Made by a program: the position numbers and the translations under genes | In this document: piece after piece, positions 1-13,500 of the stretch | How positions within the stretch are numbered: position 1 is the stretch's first letter | Layout: the number at the start of each line of letters is the position of its first letter | Assembly: GCA_034509425.1 (NCBI GenBank) | Contig: JAVTVJ010000450.1 | Span: 1,364,001 to 1,428,000 of the forward strand | Direction: 5' to 3' | Length of the DNA: 64,000 nt | Origin: Eopsaltria australis | Lineage: Eukaryota; Chordata; Aves; Passeriformes; Petroicidae | Notes under the pieces: generated by a model | Databases searched by the model: none | What the model saw: the letters and a program-made list of their open reading frames with translations, nothing else | Told to the model about the DNA's origin: nothing

Positions 1-1605
1 TCAAACACACAAGAGAGGACAAACCAAGGGAACAACACGACTGGAGCTGCACCAAGAAGCTCCAGCATCACAGCCAAGCCGTGCCTGCCAGGGCCCCACG
101 ATGGGATCAGATCCCACCATTCCCAGCACGTTCCTCTCAGGTCTGAGCACAGCATCTGCTGCACTGATGGGCCCTTTAAGAAACCCTCTTCTGTGGAAAA
201 CATTGACACCAAAAGGAGAAAGCCAAGCTGCACGCCCACTGCAGCATGGCCTCCAGAGGGAACGGGATGGGAAATGCCACGGGATGGGAAATGCTGCTCT
301 CACAGCTTAAACTCATTTAAAGGCCATTCTGCACCCAGAAGGTTTGACTGAGATGATTTATTTTCCTCACTGGTTTTGCAGCCATGTCCAATGCCCATCA
401 CAGCAGATTTGCCAGTTCCCTGCTGTCACAGGTACAGTCACAAAACTCACAGTGCAACGGCTCAAGTTGTGTGGGTAGGTACAGGATTATGTCTGCAATA
501 CACAGACAAAATCAATGGGATTTACATATATATGATTTGAACCACAGTCTTCCCAAGTGTCTTCCAGCTGGGAAGCAGTCAGCAATGAAACAATTTTCAT
601 GGTAACAGGCATTACTTGAGAGGAAAGAAAATTGAATGCAAAAATGTTCCTTGGAGAAATAGTCAGACATTCCCTAGCCATGAGGAATCTCCTGAAATTT
701 CACCTTTTCACTGGACAGTAGGGTAGAAACTGCTTGGGAAACCTGCCCTTAGGTCTCTAGAACTGTTTCTGTTCCTGCAGCCTTAGGAATGGATTGGATG
801 CCTTATTCTGGGTGCTACTCACAGTCCCCATGATGCAAAGGTAATGCTCCTTTCATCCTAAGCCTGGCTGGGATATATCTGCCTAAATTGTTTCAACAAA
901 ACTGTGAAGCAGCATCTGAAATAAAAAATATTGATCCTGATCAAAGACATGGTGTCCCAGAAGTTGCTGTGCAACCTGGACTCAAGGAACTGGGTACCAG
1001 GCAGTGCAGTAAAAAAAACAAACTACCAAGCAAATTAAGAACCAAAGAGAAAAGGAAGGAAAGCAATGATACTGCCTAATACACTTGCTTTGCTGATGTT
1101 TGACAGTATAATTTTGTAACTTTCTGGGCTGAAAAGGAGCAGACTGGTGTTAGCAGCAAATAATATAACCAGGTGACTTAAACCAGGATTTTTTCTAATG
1201 AGATTAGCAAGCTATACATTACAATTCCATAATGTTTCCACCTCAAGGCATTTTAATTACATTTTTCATTTATCTTCCCTGGGATTTTCTGACTCATGCC
1301 AGAATCCTTTCTTCACTTAAAAAGCAATTTTTATCTCAGGGCAAGTGCTAATAGACCACTTCAGACAAAACAACCAAAATCTGCAGAACTCATACAAGAG
1401 CAAAAATCAACTGTGGCTTTCAATCAAAGGATATAATTTCATTAACACCTTTCTTTAAATAGTATCACCATGTGCTGGTAGTGGGCTTTGGGATCATGAA
1501 AAGAATTAAGAAACCTACAGAACTGTGCCGATTCTATGTTCTCACATGCAATTTTAAAAGCTCAGCTGACCTGATGCCAGTGAATGACCTGAGTTTGTCT
1601 GGAAG

Positions 1606-1710
1606 TCATAGACTCATAGAATGGTTTGGGTTGGAAATGATCTTAAAGATCATCTCATTCCAATACCCCTGCCATGGGGATGGAATTTCCATTACCATTG
1701 TCACAGGCCT
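1606..1710 (-). mobile_element. CR1 LINE 3' tail fragment (minus strand)
   Basis: TCATAGACTCATAGAATGG, then TTTGGGTTGGAAATGATC and CCTGCCATGGGGATGG, are the reverse complement of the CR1 3' terminus. Similarity fades after about 1710, so it is a short 5'-truncated copy. Confidence 0.88.
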
Positions 1711-4700
1711 AGGACTCATCTGGGGTGGAAAGGAGGTTCCCAAATTCATTCTGAAATGCTGATGGACATGGTGAAAACAGCCTGTTATGTTGGAAATTTC
1801 CCATAGACAGAAAAGACCCTGACATGATGGTTTGTGCCCACAGATCAGCTGGAAGCAGAGCTGAACCCTGGGGAGATCCCACCCTGAGCAAGAGCCTTTA
1901 CAAGATGTGCTGATTGAAAAAAACGACAAAAAGTAAATAACTCGTTGCTTTTGCTTTGCAACACAGAGCAACTCAGTAAGATACATTCCAAAAGCCTTTA
2001 CTGTGCTAGAATAGTTAAATAGGATCACAATAAAATTCCACCTGTCAGCTCCCAAAGCACCCCACATGTAGAATTTACACAAGCTGAACCAGAGCTGGTT
2101 CAGGGCATGTCATAACAGCCATTTCTGCACTGAGCACTGTTAAAATTGGCCTCAAGATGAATTGAGTGCCTGGAAAGGGCAACCATATTTCAAGCAAACC
2201 GGGACATGCTCAGGGTGGTTGGACTGCCCCTTCAGCTGCATTCCTGAGTGTTTAATTTTTGCCACTTGGTCTGCTTGAAAAATATTTCCAGTACACTTCC
2301 AAAACCCTCTGCAATACAGCAAAAATACCTTGTGGTAAAACTTCAGAGAAGAAACGTGTTAGTTTATACTGAAAGGATTTTGCAGAGCATTATTCCAGCT
2401 CACACCCCTAAGCGAAGAGTCAGCATCACAAGCATTTTTTGCTCACACAAGTTGTTTGCAATCTGTCATTTCTCACAGCTACAATATGGCACTGCCAATC
2501 TCATCACATCACAGGGGCTTTTTTTAAATGGCACCCTGTTCTGTTTGTGTTTGTGATGCTTCGCAGCAGGAGTCACTTCTGGTGTAGTCAATGACACGAC
2601 TGAGTTGTAAATCAAAAGGGCCCTGTAACTGATTTCACCCTTGCTCCACTTTTTTCTCAACGGGCTTTAACTCCAGAAATCTCACTGTGTGCAGACCTTC
2701 TGAATCAAGCCAGTGATGCTGAGCACCCTCACCCCTTTTTCAAGTCAACTCAACTTCAAGCAAACAAGGAAATAATGAGGCAGGGCCCATCCCTGGAGCT
2801 GTGCATTAGAGAAGCCAGTCTGACACGAATGAATAGAAAATCTCTGGGGCTTTTTCAGAAATAAATGCACCAATAATGTAACATTAATATGTAATAATGA
2901 GACAATTTTCTTACATGTCCCACAGACTACACGCACTGTATGCCCTTTGAAGCCAGGCAATTACACTGTCAGCAAGAAATACATTTCAGCTGTGGCAACT
3001 AGAACAGTTGTAAGTGGCAATTTTGCAGGGAAGGCTGCAGTGAAGCCCATGTCCCCTTTGCACATGCAGCTAAAATAAGTCCTCAGATGCTCTGGTGCAC
3101 ACTCACACACTTTGGTAACACATTTTTGAAAGGGTATTTTTGAAGGTAAATATTTTTATTTAGGTATTATTTATTTAGGTATAATATTTATATTAGGTAA
3201 AATATTTGCATTTAAAATGTTGCTGTTCTCACATTTATCTGGATTTTTTAAAGAATTCCTCTCTTACAACCTTCAAAAATAGATCTCTCAGGCATCTTGA
3301 AACCTCTATCATTAAAAAAAGAGAGAATCAGATATCTTGGATTTCCTCTTATTCCAGGTAACTTATTCCATATGCAGTCCAGCCAACTAGTTAAAACTTC
3401 CTCCCCTTTCTATTTCCTGTTGCTACCAACATCCAGCTCACAAAATCCACCATTTGGAGAGATAATGAGAAATCCAAATGGCCAGCTGGGCTGCACAAGC
3501 TCTGGCGAGGCCAGAGGCTGTTCAGTGGATAAGGTATCCAGCAGGGATTGATGGGGCAGCAAGAAATGATCACACATTAAAGAAAGAGAAGGTTGGAAAT
3601 GCAGCTATAATATTGTTACAGGTCACTTTGTATCAAACACTGCACAAACAACTGAAGATCTGCCCCAAGACCTGCAAATATGGGAAGGAAGGCAAATATC
3701 ATTGCTTAATTCACCTTAAAGAAATGCAGCACAAACACTGCAAGCTAAGTATCACTTTGGTGACAGTTTATTCTTGATAAATAAATCATTTATACACCTG
3801 ACACAGCTCGTTTCTTTCTTTCGTGATAATTATAGTTTTAGAAGCCTCATTTAAGGGGTGCAAATTAATTTCCAAATTCCACCTACTGTCAAAGAGTGTG
3901 TTTTATTAGGTGATTAATTACCTGCAGGAGCACTTCAGGAGACACCTTGGGGGCAAACGAGGATTGCTGTGACAGCTCCTTTAAGATACGGCTCCGCTCC
4001 TAAGGCCCGATGAGCCCAGAGATAAAATAACTGCATACAGGTGTTATCATCTGCAGCACCTTGGGATGTTTGTGCCTCAGAGAGGTGCATTTCCCTCCTG
4101 GAACACGCAAGTATTTGCCTGGGTGCTACAGCCTTTGACTTTGTGAGAAGTGCCACAAACTGCCTGGGGTTGGATCCACTTCCAGTGAGGCAGAGAGCAG
4201 GAGCAGCTCTGGGAACTGCTCTTCCCTCAGCCTCAGCATGTTCCTGAAACCTTCTGTACCCCCAAACCACACACCACTTGGCCTTCCCCAGCTTACACAC
4301 CTAAATGTTTCCAAATTCTGGGCCAAGAGGACTTTTTGTAAGTTTTATTTAAGTCACCTACACAAAGGTTGCAGGATTTACAGCAAATTTTAGCACAGTT
4401 TTTGTGCTGTCACTTCTGACCTCTACACTGAGCAGAGCTTCCAGCAGACCTACGCTCATGTACCTTCTCTTTGCAAGCAAGTTTGGTGCTCCAAAATGAC
4501 TGAGAAGAAACCAAGGCAGCCCTGCACAGTCTATATTCACACCTATGCACCAAGTTCAGGGACTCACAGGGACTTTGACACTGGGAATAGTGAAAAAAAA
4601 CTCCCAGAGTAAAACAACTCTTCTAATAACACAAGTGGAGAAACATGGAATTTAACAAATTCTAAAGGCTTTATCCACCTGTTTTACCTAAGTCTCCTAT

Positions 4701-7700
4701 TCTACACAACACCTAAAGCACAGCTGTCAGAGGAACTGCTCTGCTCCCTTGTATTTCTTGTTCTCCTACAACTGCACCTGCATTTCACAGGAATTACAGT
4801 CTGAAAGAGAGAAAATAAGACCTGAAGGCCATGGACCAAGGGCAGGGCCTGTTCCCAGCTGGTCTAACCTGTATTAGCAGCCTCTCCTGATGGATGGACT
4901 GCACAGATGATCAGCTCAGGTGCTGCTTTGTTGGATAGTTCCCCAGAGCAATTTAAGTCATTACTTCTTCACCTCCTCATCACAGGCATAGGAACAGATT
5001 TTTCTTCTCCCGCTTGCAGAGAATTTTCAAGTACTTGTCTTTATTTGTCATTTACCTTCCTGTGGCTTTTCCATTGCTCTTCCCCCCTTTTCCTGCACAA
5101 GGACATCAAAGACTGCCAAAAGCAATTCTCACTGCGCTTTTCATCAGCAAGCTTAAATCAGATTGATAGAAAAAGCTGTTTCAGTCTAAACCAACATTAA
5201 CCCTTCGAGTTTGGGAGCAAAAGAAAACATAGATTCAGAAGAGTCCGAGAGATTCTCTCGTCTGACAGCAATAAATTTCTTCTGATCTCAGGGTTGCGGG
5301 ATGTAAATCTCCCTTCAGTAAAGTGTGGAAGAGGGAACATCAGAGATGAACATGTCTGAGGTGGGAAAAAAGAACAGAAAAGCAGAGTTTGAAAATCTGA
5401 GAACTTATTTCACGCTAACAAAATAATAATGAAGGACACAAAGTCTTTTCAGAAGCATTTTGCAAAGCTGAGGATACGTAGCAAAGGGAAGGATTGCTCT
5501 GGACTCTGGAAAGACCACATCTAGCCATGATGGATCTACAGCAGTTTTAGTTTTCAAGATGTGAAAGCACAAGCCCCTGACATAACTCTCAGCAAAACAC
5601 AATCAGAAAGCTGATGCACTTTATTTCTTTCTCAAACAGCCAAAACCCCCAACAACCATCAACAACAGCAGCCAAACAAAAAAGCCGAAAAACCAACAAC
5701 ATGACACGAACTTCCCAGAAAAACAATCAGATCCCAGTAAAGATCAAGATGGAGATTATTGCTCCAAATCTGCCCTTAATTATGGGTAGTCTTCCACCAC
5801 TCAACAGTTGTTACAAGGTTAGAGAGAAAAGTATCAGCTAAAATGTCACCTAACCCAGAGTAATTAACCAACACTGACAACACTGTCCTACAAACCTACT
5901 TTGATTTTAACCCATAGTGTGTGCTGGAAACTTCAGTCAAACATTCTGCATTTTCTCATTTGCCCACATACGCTTGTTATTAAAACCACATGCGGGCACT
6001 GAATCATTTCATGGTTCGTTTAGAGACAAACACGCAGAAAATTGTGGGAAACAAGTACAGCCCTAAGAGTCTGTGCAAGCCTGGGTAGTCTGAGGCACAC
6101 TGTGGTGCAGGAGCTTGAGCTACAGGACTTCGTTGTTCTGGGGCTCAAAAGCGAGCAGGAGAGAAGTCCCCACACATGTACACTGAATTTCAGAACAGAT
6201 CATTAGCAGAGTCAGCCAGTGTGACAGTCTCACCCTCAGCGCCCTGCAAAATGCCACGTGTGTGCTCAACTGTTAGTCCACAACAAAAACCCCTAAGTGA
6301 GGCAGCAGGATGGTCTTTCATTTCTGAAACTGCTCTGGCAATGAGGAGAATTCCCCAACTGCATAGGAAGTTCACAGCATAACCTCAGGCAAAGCACTCA
6401 ATCTCTCTGGGCCTGACATCTGGGGAAAAATGGTAGCCCTTCATCTTGTCCATTGGACCAGAAGGTCATCAGCTCAAAGATGACCTTTTGCTGAGAGGAC
6501 AGTCAGTTAACAGTAAGGCCTTGCTTTTGATCAGGTTTCTGTGGATTATTCATATTACAGCAGTGGCTGAAGGACCCGAGCATAATGTGCCAGCTCAGAT
6601 GTGCAATGAGAACACACGTGAAGTCCACCTGAGAACACAAGCCCTTTCCGTTCACAATTACTGCTGCATTCAGAAGCACAAATTCCCTGAAGGAAAAGCA
6701 TGTTCTTTAAGAATACATCTCACCTGTGGATCTTATTTGCCAGCAACACAGGGAACATTCGTATTATGTCTGCAAATTTCCAGTTTGGTTTTGAAGCCTA
6801 AAGCAGCATGTACACGATCCAGGTTTCTTGTTGAGCCCTCTGTCAGGATGGTAAAAGGTCAGATCCTGACACTGTAACACAAACATCTTTAATAGCTGCA
6901 AGATCCCAGCTTTCCTCTTACAGGGGTGTATGTACACACATACCAGGGATTTTCCATGGAACCCAAACGCTCTGGGATAAAATTAAACCATTAAATTATG
7001 ACATCTTCCAGGAAGTTCTAGGGGAGACCTCACAAAGACAAGTCTGATCAAACAGCTCTCTGCTGGAGAGCTTCACAAAGAGGTCACCTGTGAAGAAAGA
7101 CAACAAAGATGATAACTGATGAATCTAAAGCTCTGTAAACCTCCTGGCCAGGTATAGGGCACACAGCTCTCCCAAGAGCCCTGCAGCTTTACAAAGCCAG
7201 AAACAACACTCAAAAGCAGTGATGAAAACCTCAGCTCTCAGCCCAATGTTTCCACTTGTGTCTCCACCTTGCTCCTGTTGATGTAATGCTGTAAAGCAGG
7301 ATTTCTAGCTGGTATTAATGAGGCAGCAAAATACCCCCTTTCAGAAAACGGCACTGTAGTTTCACACAGCTGCATATGTAAAACTCTGTCTCATTCTAAA
7401 TAGCTGATTCCTGGAGAGGGAAAACAAAGAAAGCCCAGCCAGGTTCCTGTAACTGGGACTTCTGATACTTCTGATGGATAGTTGGAAAGGTGGAGGAGAG
7501 CAGGGAGGGAAGGTCACAAGATTAACAAGCATGTCACAAACACAGAGCAGTATAACAATCACATCAGACTATGGAAAGAGATGGTTTTAGTAGCAAAAAT
7601 CTAAAGCATAGACTAAACTTGGGGTTTTGACCAATCTTTTGGGGTAATAGGAGCCTTTACTGGCTGTTCTTCAGAGCTGCAGGAGTAACTATTCATTCCC

Positions 7701-9199
7701 AGTCCACTTGCAACACCAGAGAGCTGCAGACATAAGACAGTCCTTTTCTCCTTGTGTTTCTGAACAGAAACAAAGCTTTTTCCATGAGGAAAACCCATAT
7801 CTTTGAAGGAAAGAACTTTATAGTGCAATCAAAATATTCATCAAAGCTCTACTTGTAACAGCAGGAACTTTGCACATGGAAGCAGGTGGGGTGAGTAAGA
7901 ATTTATGGGATGTCTGTAGACATATTAAATATCTGAAGTTCTTCAAAGCACAGGTAACACTGAATGGAGTTTACAGACACAGTCGATTTAAAATATGCAC
8001 AGTCTCAATCCATACTCATATTAAAACACAGTCAGAAGATACCATCTGCTCTTTATAGGCACTGCTAATCAAAGGTTTTCTGTTAGTCTGAGCACAGGCA
8101 TTAAAGTATATATTGGGGTAAAGCTCAGGCTAAAAAGGAAGCAACGCTCAGTGCTGCATTCTTTCATCCAAAAATACACCTGTATCCTTGATCAAAAAGT
8201 TTATTCAAGCTGTGGCATCTGGGCATTTGCACTATGTCCATACTCATGATACTTTAGCTCCTAAAACCTGAAAACTACTTTTGGTCAATAGGATTTTCTA
8301 ATGCTGTAATTTCTTTACGGTCAAAAGACTATTTAATCATTTCTTTGCTAAGCAACAAACTTATCTCCTGATTATTCTCATGGAAAAAATACAAGGAGAG
8401 AGACAAGGTACTAGTAACTTCCTGATAATTCACCATGCTGCATCAAGAGTAAGGAACGTAGGATATCTTCCATCTCCATGCCTGGAAGAGCCTGACCCTG
8501 CGAACATCTCAGTCAAGCAGTTCACACTCAAGTTAACAGGAGCCTGGAGAGCAGAACAGCTCTTGATACTCAGAAATGCCAACAGTTCTGTTTCATTGTG
8601 ATTTTTTTGTCAATGTATTGAAACACCTCAAAACCTGCTGGTACAGAAATCTTTCCCAACCCAGTGACAAGGAATGTCAAGGTGTGATTGAACAGAAAAA
8701 CTTTAGGGTCACAAAACACTATCCAATTTTATTGTCTCTGATCCAAACTGGAGCCTGGGTATCCATTTTCAAATAGAACTAAAACACTTTGGGAGCTTTA
8801 TGCTCTATGAACTGTTATTAAGCTGCACTATAAATTTAATTACGGAAACACCTTTGACAGAATTAAATAGTAGTGCTTGCAGTCAGAAATAAGATCAGCA
8901 GTGGTGGAAATGACATTGACAGATTTACATAAAACCCGACTGACTGAGCTGAAGCATAAAAGCGGCAAAGTACCAGATATCTCTTAAAAAAAAAAGGTTT
9001 CTAAGCCCGTTCAAGTACCTGTGACACTTATCTGGCATGGATACAATTAATTGTAAATAAACCAACAATGGAAAAACTCCATCTCTGCAAGCACACAGCA
9101 TTTGCAAGTCTGATTCTCAGTGGCTAAAGGCCACAACCCAATGCACACACAACACCATGCAATTCTAATATCTTGGTTATAAACTCCCTGATCCTCCCT

Positions 9200-9236
9200 T
9201 ATATATATATTTTTTTTTTCTTCTTTTTTTTTTTTG
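9200..9236. repeat. (TA)n followed by T-rich tract
   Basis: Five TA steps run into two T tracts split by CTTC. Simple low-complexity sequence in intron 5. Confidence 0.85.
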
Positions 9237-10029
9237 CTATTTCAGGCATTTCACTATAATAAACTATGGAATTCTGCTCGTACAGACAAAATTCCATAAC
9301 TAAATCTTCAATTAAAGTCTCATATTTAGCAGGAAAAGGAAAGTGGTGCCTCAGATGTGCTACTCACAGACTACCTATAACAAAACCTGAAAGGACATCT
9401 GCACTGATGAAGTCTGAGGACATTTTGTACCAACAAGTATTCCTCATTTTTCATACCTTCGTGGTTTCAGGAGTGCCCTGAACTAAATTTCAACTTGTTA
9501 ATCTCCACAGGTATTTGGACTGCAGCCCATGTATTTTCAATGGGTACCTGACACACAATAAATGGCAATATTTGGTTACTACAGTAAAATTCAATGCCTT
9601 TGCCAATTAGTAATTCCATTACATGGTCCTGAGCCAAATTTCACTGGCCTTGTTGGGTTTTGCCTTCCATCACAATGTCTGGGTGGTAAACTTTTAGTTA
9701 ATCACTTGGATAACAATACTTAATCAGTACTAAGGTTTCCATCTCTACCATATGCTTATAATCTTGCTCCAAAAATTAATCATTTCACTGCTGCACCAGG
9801 AAGTAATGGAGCATGAGCCATTCAATAGGATATTTATTGACATCTTATCTCTGACTGTATAAAGCTCCATTTTTAGACTACTTTGCTATTAAAGTGGTGC
9901 ACGACTTGCCCTCTTTTCCCCTCCTCCTTAGCTTTGGAACTCTTCATCTGATTTTAGGCAAACAGGACAGTGGCAAACACAGAGCTCCTAAAACTTCTGT
10001 GAACTTCAAATAAACATCTCAAACCCATC

Positions 10030-10540
10030 TGCAGGCATTTTGGTTGAGCCAAGAGGCTCAATTTGGCAACCCCACTTTGCAGGAAAGACAGCAGAAGGAG
10101 TCAGCAGCTGTTGGTGTTTCTGGCCAGGCAAGCAGTGGGCTGGCAAGCAGCACCTGGGGAAGTGCCCAGCATCTGTTACCATCTGCTCAACCAACAGCTC
10201 AGGGCTGGAGGAGGGAGTTTTGGGGCCTCAAAAGCAGAGCTTGAGTCAGCACAACAGGGAGGCAGAGGTGCTGTGGGTACAGATGCACAGGAAACCGTGG
10301 CTGTGCTGCTTGCAGAGCCACGTCAGTAAAGGCAGCATGGCTTTGGGAGCAGGATGCTGGTCCTGCACTGCCCCATGTGCAGAGGTGATGAGGAGAATGC
10401 ACAGGGAGGCTGCGTGCAGGCAGCTGAACACAATTCCAGAATATCCTACGGAACACAGAATCATCCAAAACACAGCGGGGGGGGAGAAACCGCAGATGAA
10501 ACAACAAAGAAAACAAAAAGCTGCTGCAGACCTGTGTAAA
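10030..10540. other. GC-richer, ORF-dense patch in intron 5
   Basis: Several overlapping short open frames occur on both strands because base composition rises and stop codons thin out; G8 lies at 10477-10484. The translated frames match no family I know and there is no exon-like splice context, so no gene is called. Confidence 0.5.
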
Positions 10541-13500
10541 TAAATGGTGAAGCTGCTTAAAGCCCCAGGATTTCTGGTTTGTGGTGCTGGATTAAAGAGC
10601 AAAGCAAGAGCCGAGGAGATCCTGCCTGCGTTCTGCTCTCAGAGGAAACATAATGCACAAAGGAAAGATTGGCAGCAGAAAGAAGATGCAGTGTTTGGGA
10701 TCAGTGTACAGCTATTAAGGCTGAAGTGCTCTTTAGCAGGGTTCTCTAACACACAGCCTCTGTTGGGAAGCTCTGGAGAGCATTTACAGAGTGCTTTCCT
10801 GAGCTCAGGGCACCACTGAGTCTTTCTTGGCCACAAAATGTTATCTCTGGCTGTTTAGGATGTTCAGAGTCCTCAGTCCTCCCAAGGAGATGGGGAAATC
10901 TGTGAGGCCAACAGGCCACGAGACATCTGAAGAACAGCTGCTGAGAACTTCAGAGGTTCCAGGGACCTTAAAGTTCATTAAAAATAGAAATAATTTAATC
11001 AAGGTCACATTTCTCCTCAAAAAGAAGGAATTCTTTTTAAATACACAGTATTTTGTTACAGTAAAAGCACTCCCTATGTTGGCAATTTGTGGGCCTTTGG
11101 AAAATAAATACTCTTAAGTCATTCTAGGCCATCTTCTTTCAAGATGATCACTTCCAAGGGGACTGAGAGGTCAAACATCAACCTCAGCAAGAAGTCCCCT
11201 GTTTCAGTGCCTGCCCCAAAACCCATGAAGGATCTTCCAGCTAATTTCTTAGGACAAAGTTCATATTGGATCCTTGACTGGCTTTTTCCTACCACTAATA
11301 CTCTGCTCTGCTCCCCTTCTAAATTCAAAATACGGGGGAAGTCCAGAGAAAGAAAATTCTTTCCTTAGGAAAAGAAATAAGAGTAGTTCCCTTAAACACA
11401 CAAGATCCATTTCCAACTCATATACTTGAGCTTTATTTGTTTCTGGAAGTCCTAAGCTCCTTCCTCACTGTTAGTGGGAGTTCTGTGTGCCTGATGGGGT
11501 TTGGGAGAGCATGAAAGTAAAATAAAATCACAGATGAGAGGACACATTCCTTTCAGGTAACTTAGTAATGCACAAGATTCCTGTGGCCTGAATTAGTTAA
11601 TTCCTAAACAGCTGGGACTGTCAAGGAAACCATGCTTTTGCATTCCCTTCTTTATGCTCCCTTCTGCTGAAGTACATTAACAAAAGAGGTTAATTTGTCA
11701 AACCACTGATATTCATATGCTGAGCTGAGATTCATCACACTTGGTGGTCTGGAAACCTTTTATAGGACACAGAACTAAACACGAGCTGGACCAAACAAGG
11801 AGAGGTACCTTGAGTCACTGTGAGCACAAATGCACAGATTGAATTTTCCTAGCATTAGCCACAATAAATACAACCCAGGGCATGAGGGGTGACGGAACAG
11901 TGGAACAAGGAGGTATTCTTGGCTGATTTTGAAGGTTTTGTTTGTGCCCAGTGGCTTAGGAAATTTGTTCATCCTTCCTTGAAGGCTACATTTGTAATGC
12001 TGTACCACTGCTGGGGTGAGTCAGAGGTTAACTTAATGCCCAGATAAATTCCAACTGCACAATTTATGTTCACCTGACTCGTGGATCTGTGCAACATGTT
12101 GACTCAAATATTAGAGTAAAACAAAGAACTAAAGATCTTTTGCATCTTGCCTTTCACCCCTGTGAAAAAGGCACAGCCCACTGGGAACTTGGGCAGAATT
12201 CTCCCCACATGGTGTGACAACCTGAAGGATTTAGATTTAACTATGTCTTCAAAATTCTTCTCAAACTGTTGTTTTTCCTCATTTATTTTCTCTCACAGGC
12301 ACGTGGACTACCTAGGCAAGGAGAGTTTGCCCTCAGTCACAGAGTCCATGGTGCTTCACCAGCCTCTAAAGTCACACAGCTTACACTGCCTTCTTCAAAC
12401 ACCCTCCTAAAATTCTGAATCAAGCATCAACAATCCTGAAACAGGCTCTCAAAAGTACAGGAATGAAAACAAACACACCAGGGCTCTTTTGTTGGCTGGT
12501 GTTTGAAGCTTCACCACAGCATCCAGTTCACGCCTCAGACATTTTCTCCCTGGTTGTTAGATGGATACACACTTCTGTTTTTTCAAAGCAGCTCGTACTT
12601 CACATACTCACATCAGTCTGAAAGATGTGCATCATAAAAGGTGAGAAGAAACAGTAACATCCAAGTTTACCCAGAGAACAACATTTATCCACCAGGCACA
12701 TTCATATTGTCTCTCAACAGAGTGTATGACCTGTATCATAACATCAGGGAAGGGGATGCTTCAGTGATCTGCAGAGGCACTGTGAGCTTTATTCTCCTTC
12801 CAGTCAATGACAGCTGAGGCCAGAAGTGCCTGACCTGCCACGGAAATTCCTGGGTTTAGTTTCTAATTGCATTCCTTCAGACACTACATGCTCTCCAAAT
12901 AACAGTTAGCACCATTAAATATTCAGAAAAAGCACCTCTCAACCATCTAAAATTCAAAATTAACAAATTAAACACACATCTAGATTTATGAGCAAAGTCA
13001 AAAAACAGTAAGAGAGCATTGGTGACAGAGCTGTGAATCCAAAATGGAATTCCTACTCATTTCTTTGGGATGAAGTGTAAGCACTCAGAAAATGTGCATA
13101 TTTTTCAGAGCACTAAAAAGGGGACTATACACTGGGGAATATCACAGAATACCTACATAACTCAGGGGGGTTTGGATGTGTGCAGCTTTTTTACCTGCCC
13201 TGATACAGAAGTGAAAAACTCTGCCAAGCATGACAAGTGTGGGACGAAGCTGTGCCAAAGCTGCCAAGAATTTTCATGGTGAGAATTTCTTTCTGAAACA
13301 TCTTCTCTGCCCATGACTTTGTTAGATGTTCTTCTGGTTATTATTTCTGGACAATGAGCTGCAATTTTCAAAAGATTATGCAGCAAAGGTTAGAGTCCAT
13401 CATGCAGCCACCCTGCAGAAGCCTCTGCCACACAGGGCTTGAGTTTTGACCCAACCTGTCAGCCCACAGCTCTGCTGAGAGGGAAATCAGCAGGAGAACA

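Noticed and set aside
1606..2082. 158-codon minus-strand frame
   Set aside because: Its C-terminal part is the CR1 3' tail read through, which is non-coding.
3421..3440. CAACATCCAGCTCAC, resembling the reverse of the third carrier signature
   Set aside because: Flanking codons do not give TTPLDVAKTR and no splice sites bracket it.
10199..10602. Dense overlapping frames suggesting an intronic gene
   Set aside because: Frames are open on both strands in a GC-richer patch, with no recognisable product.
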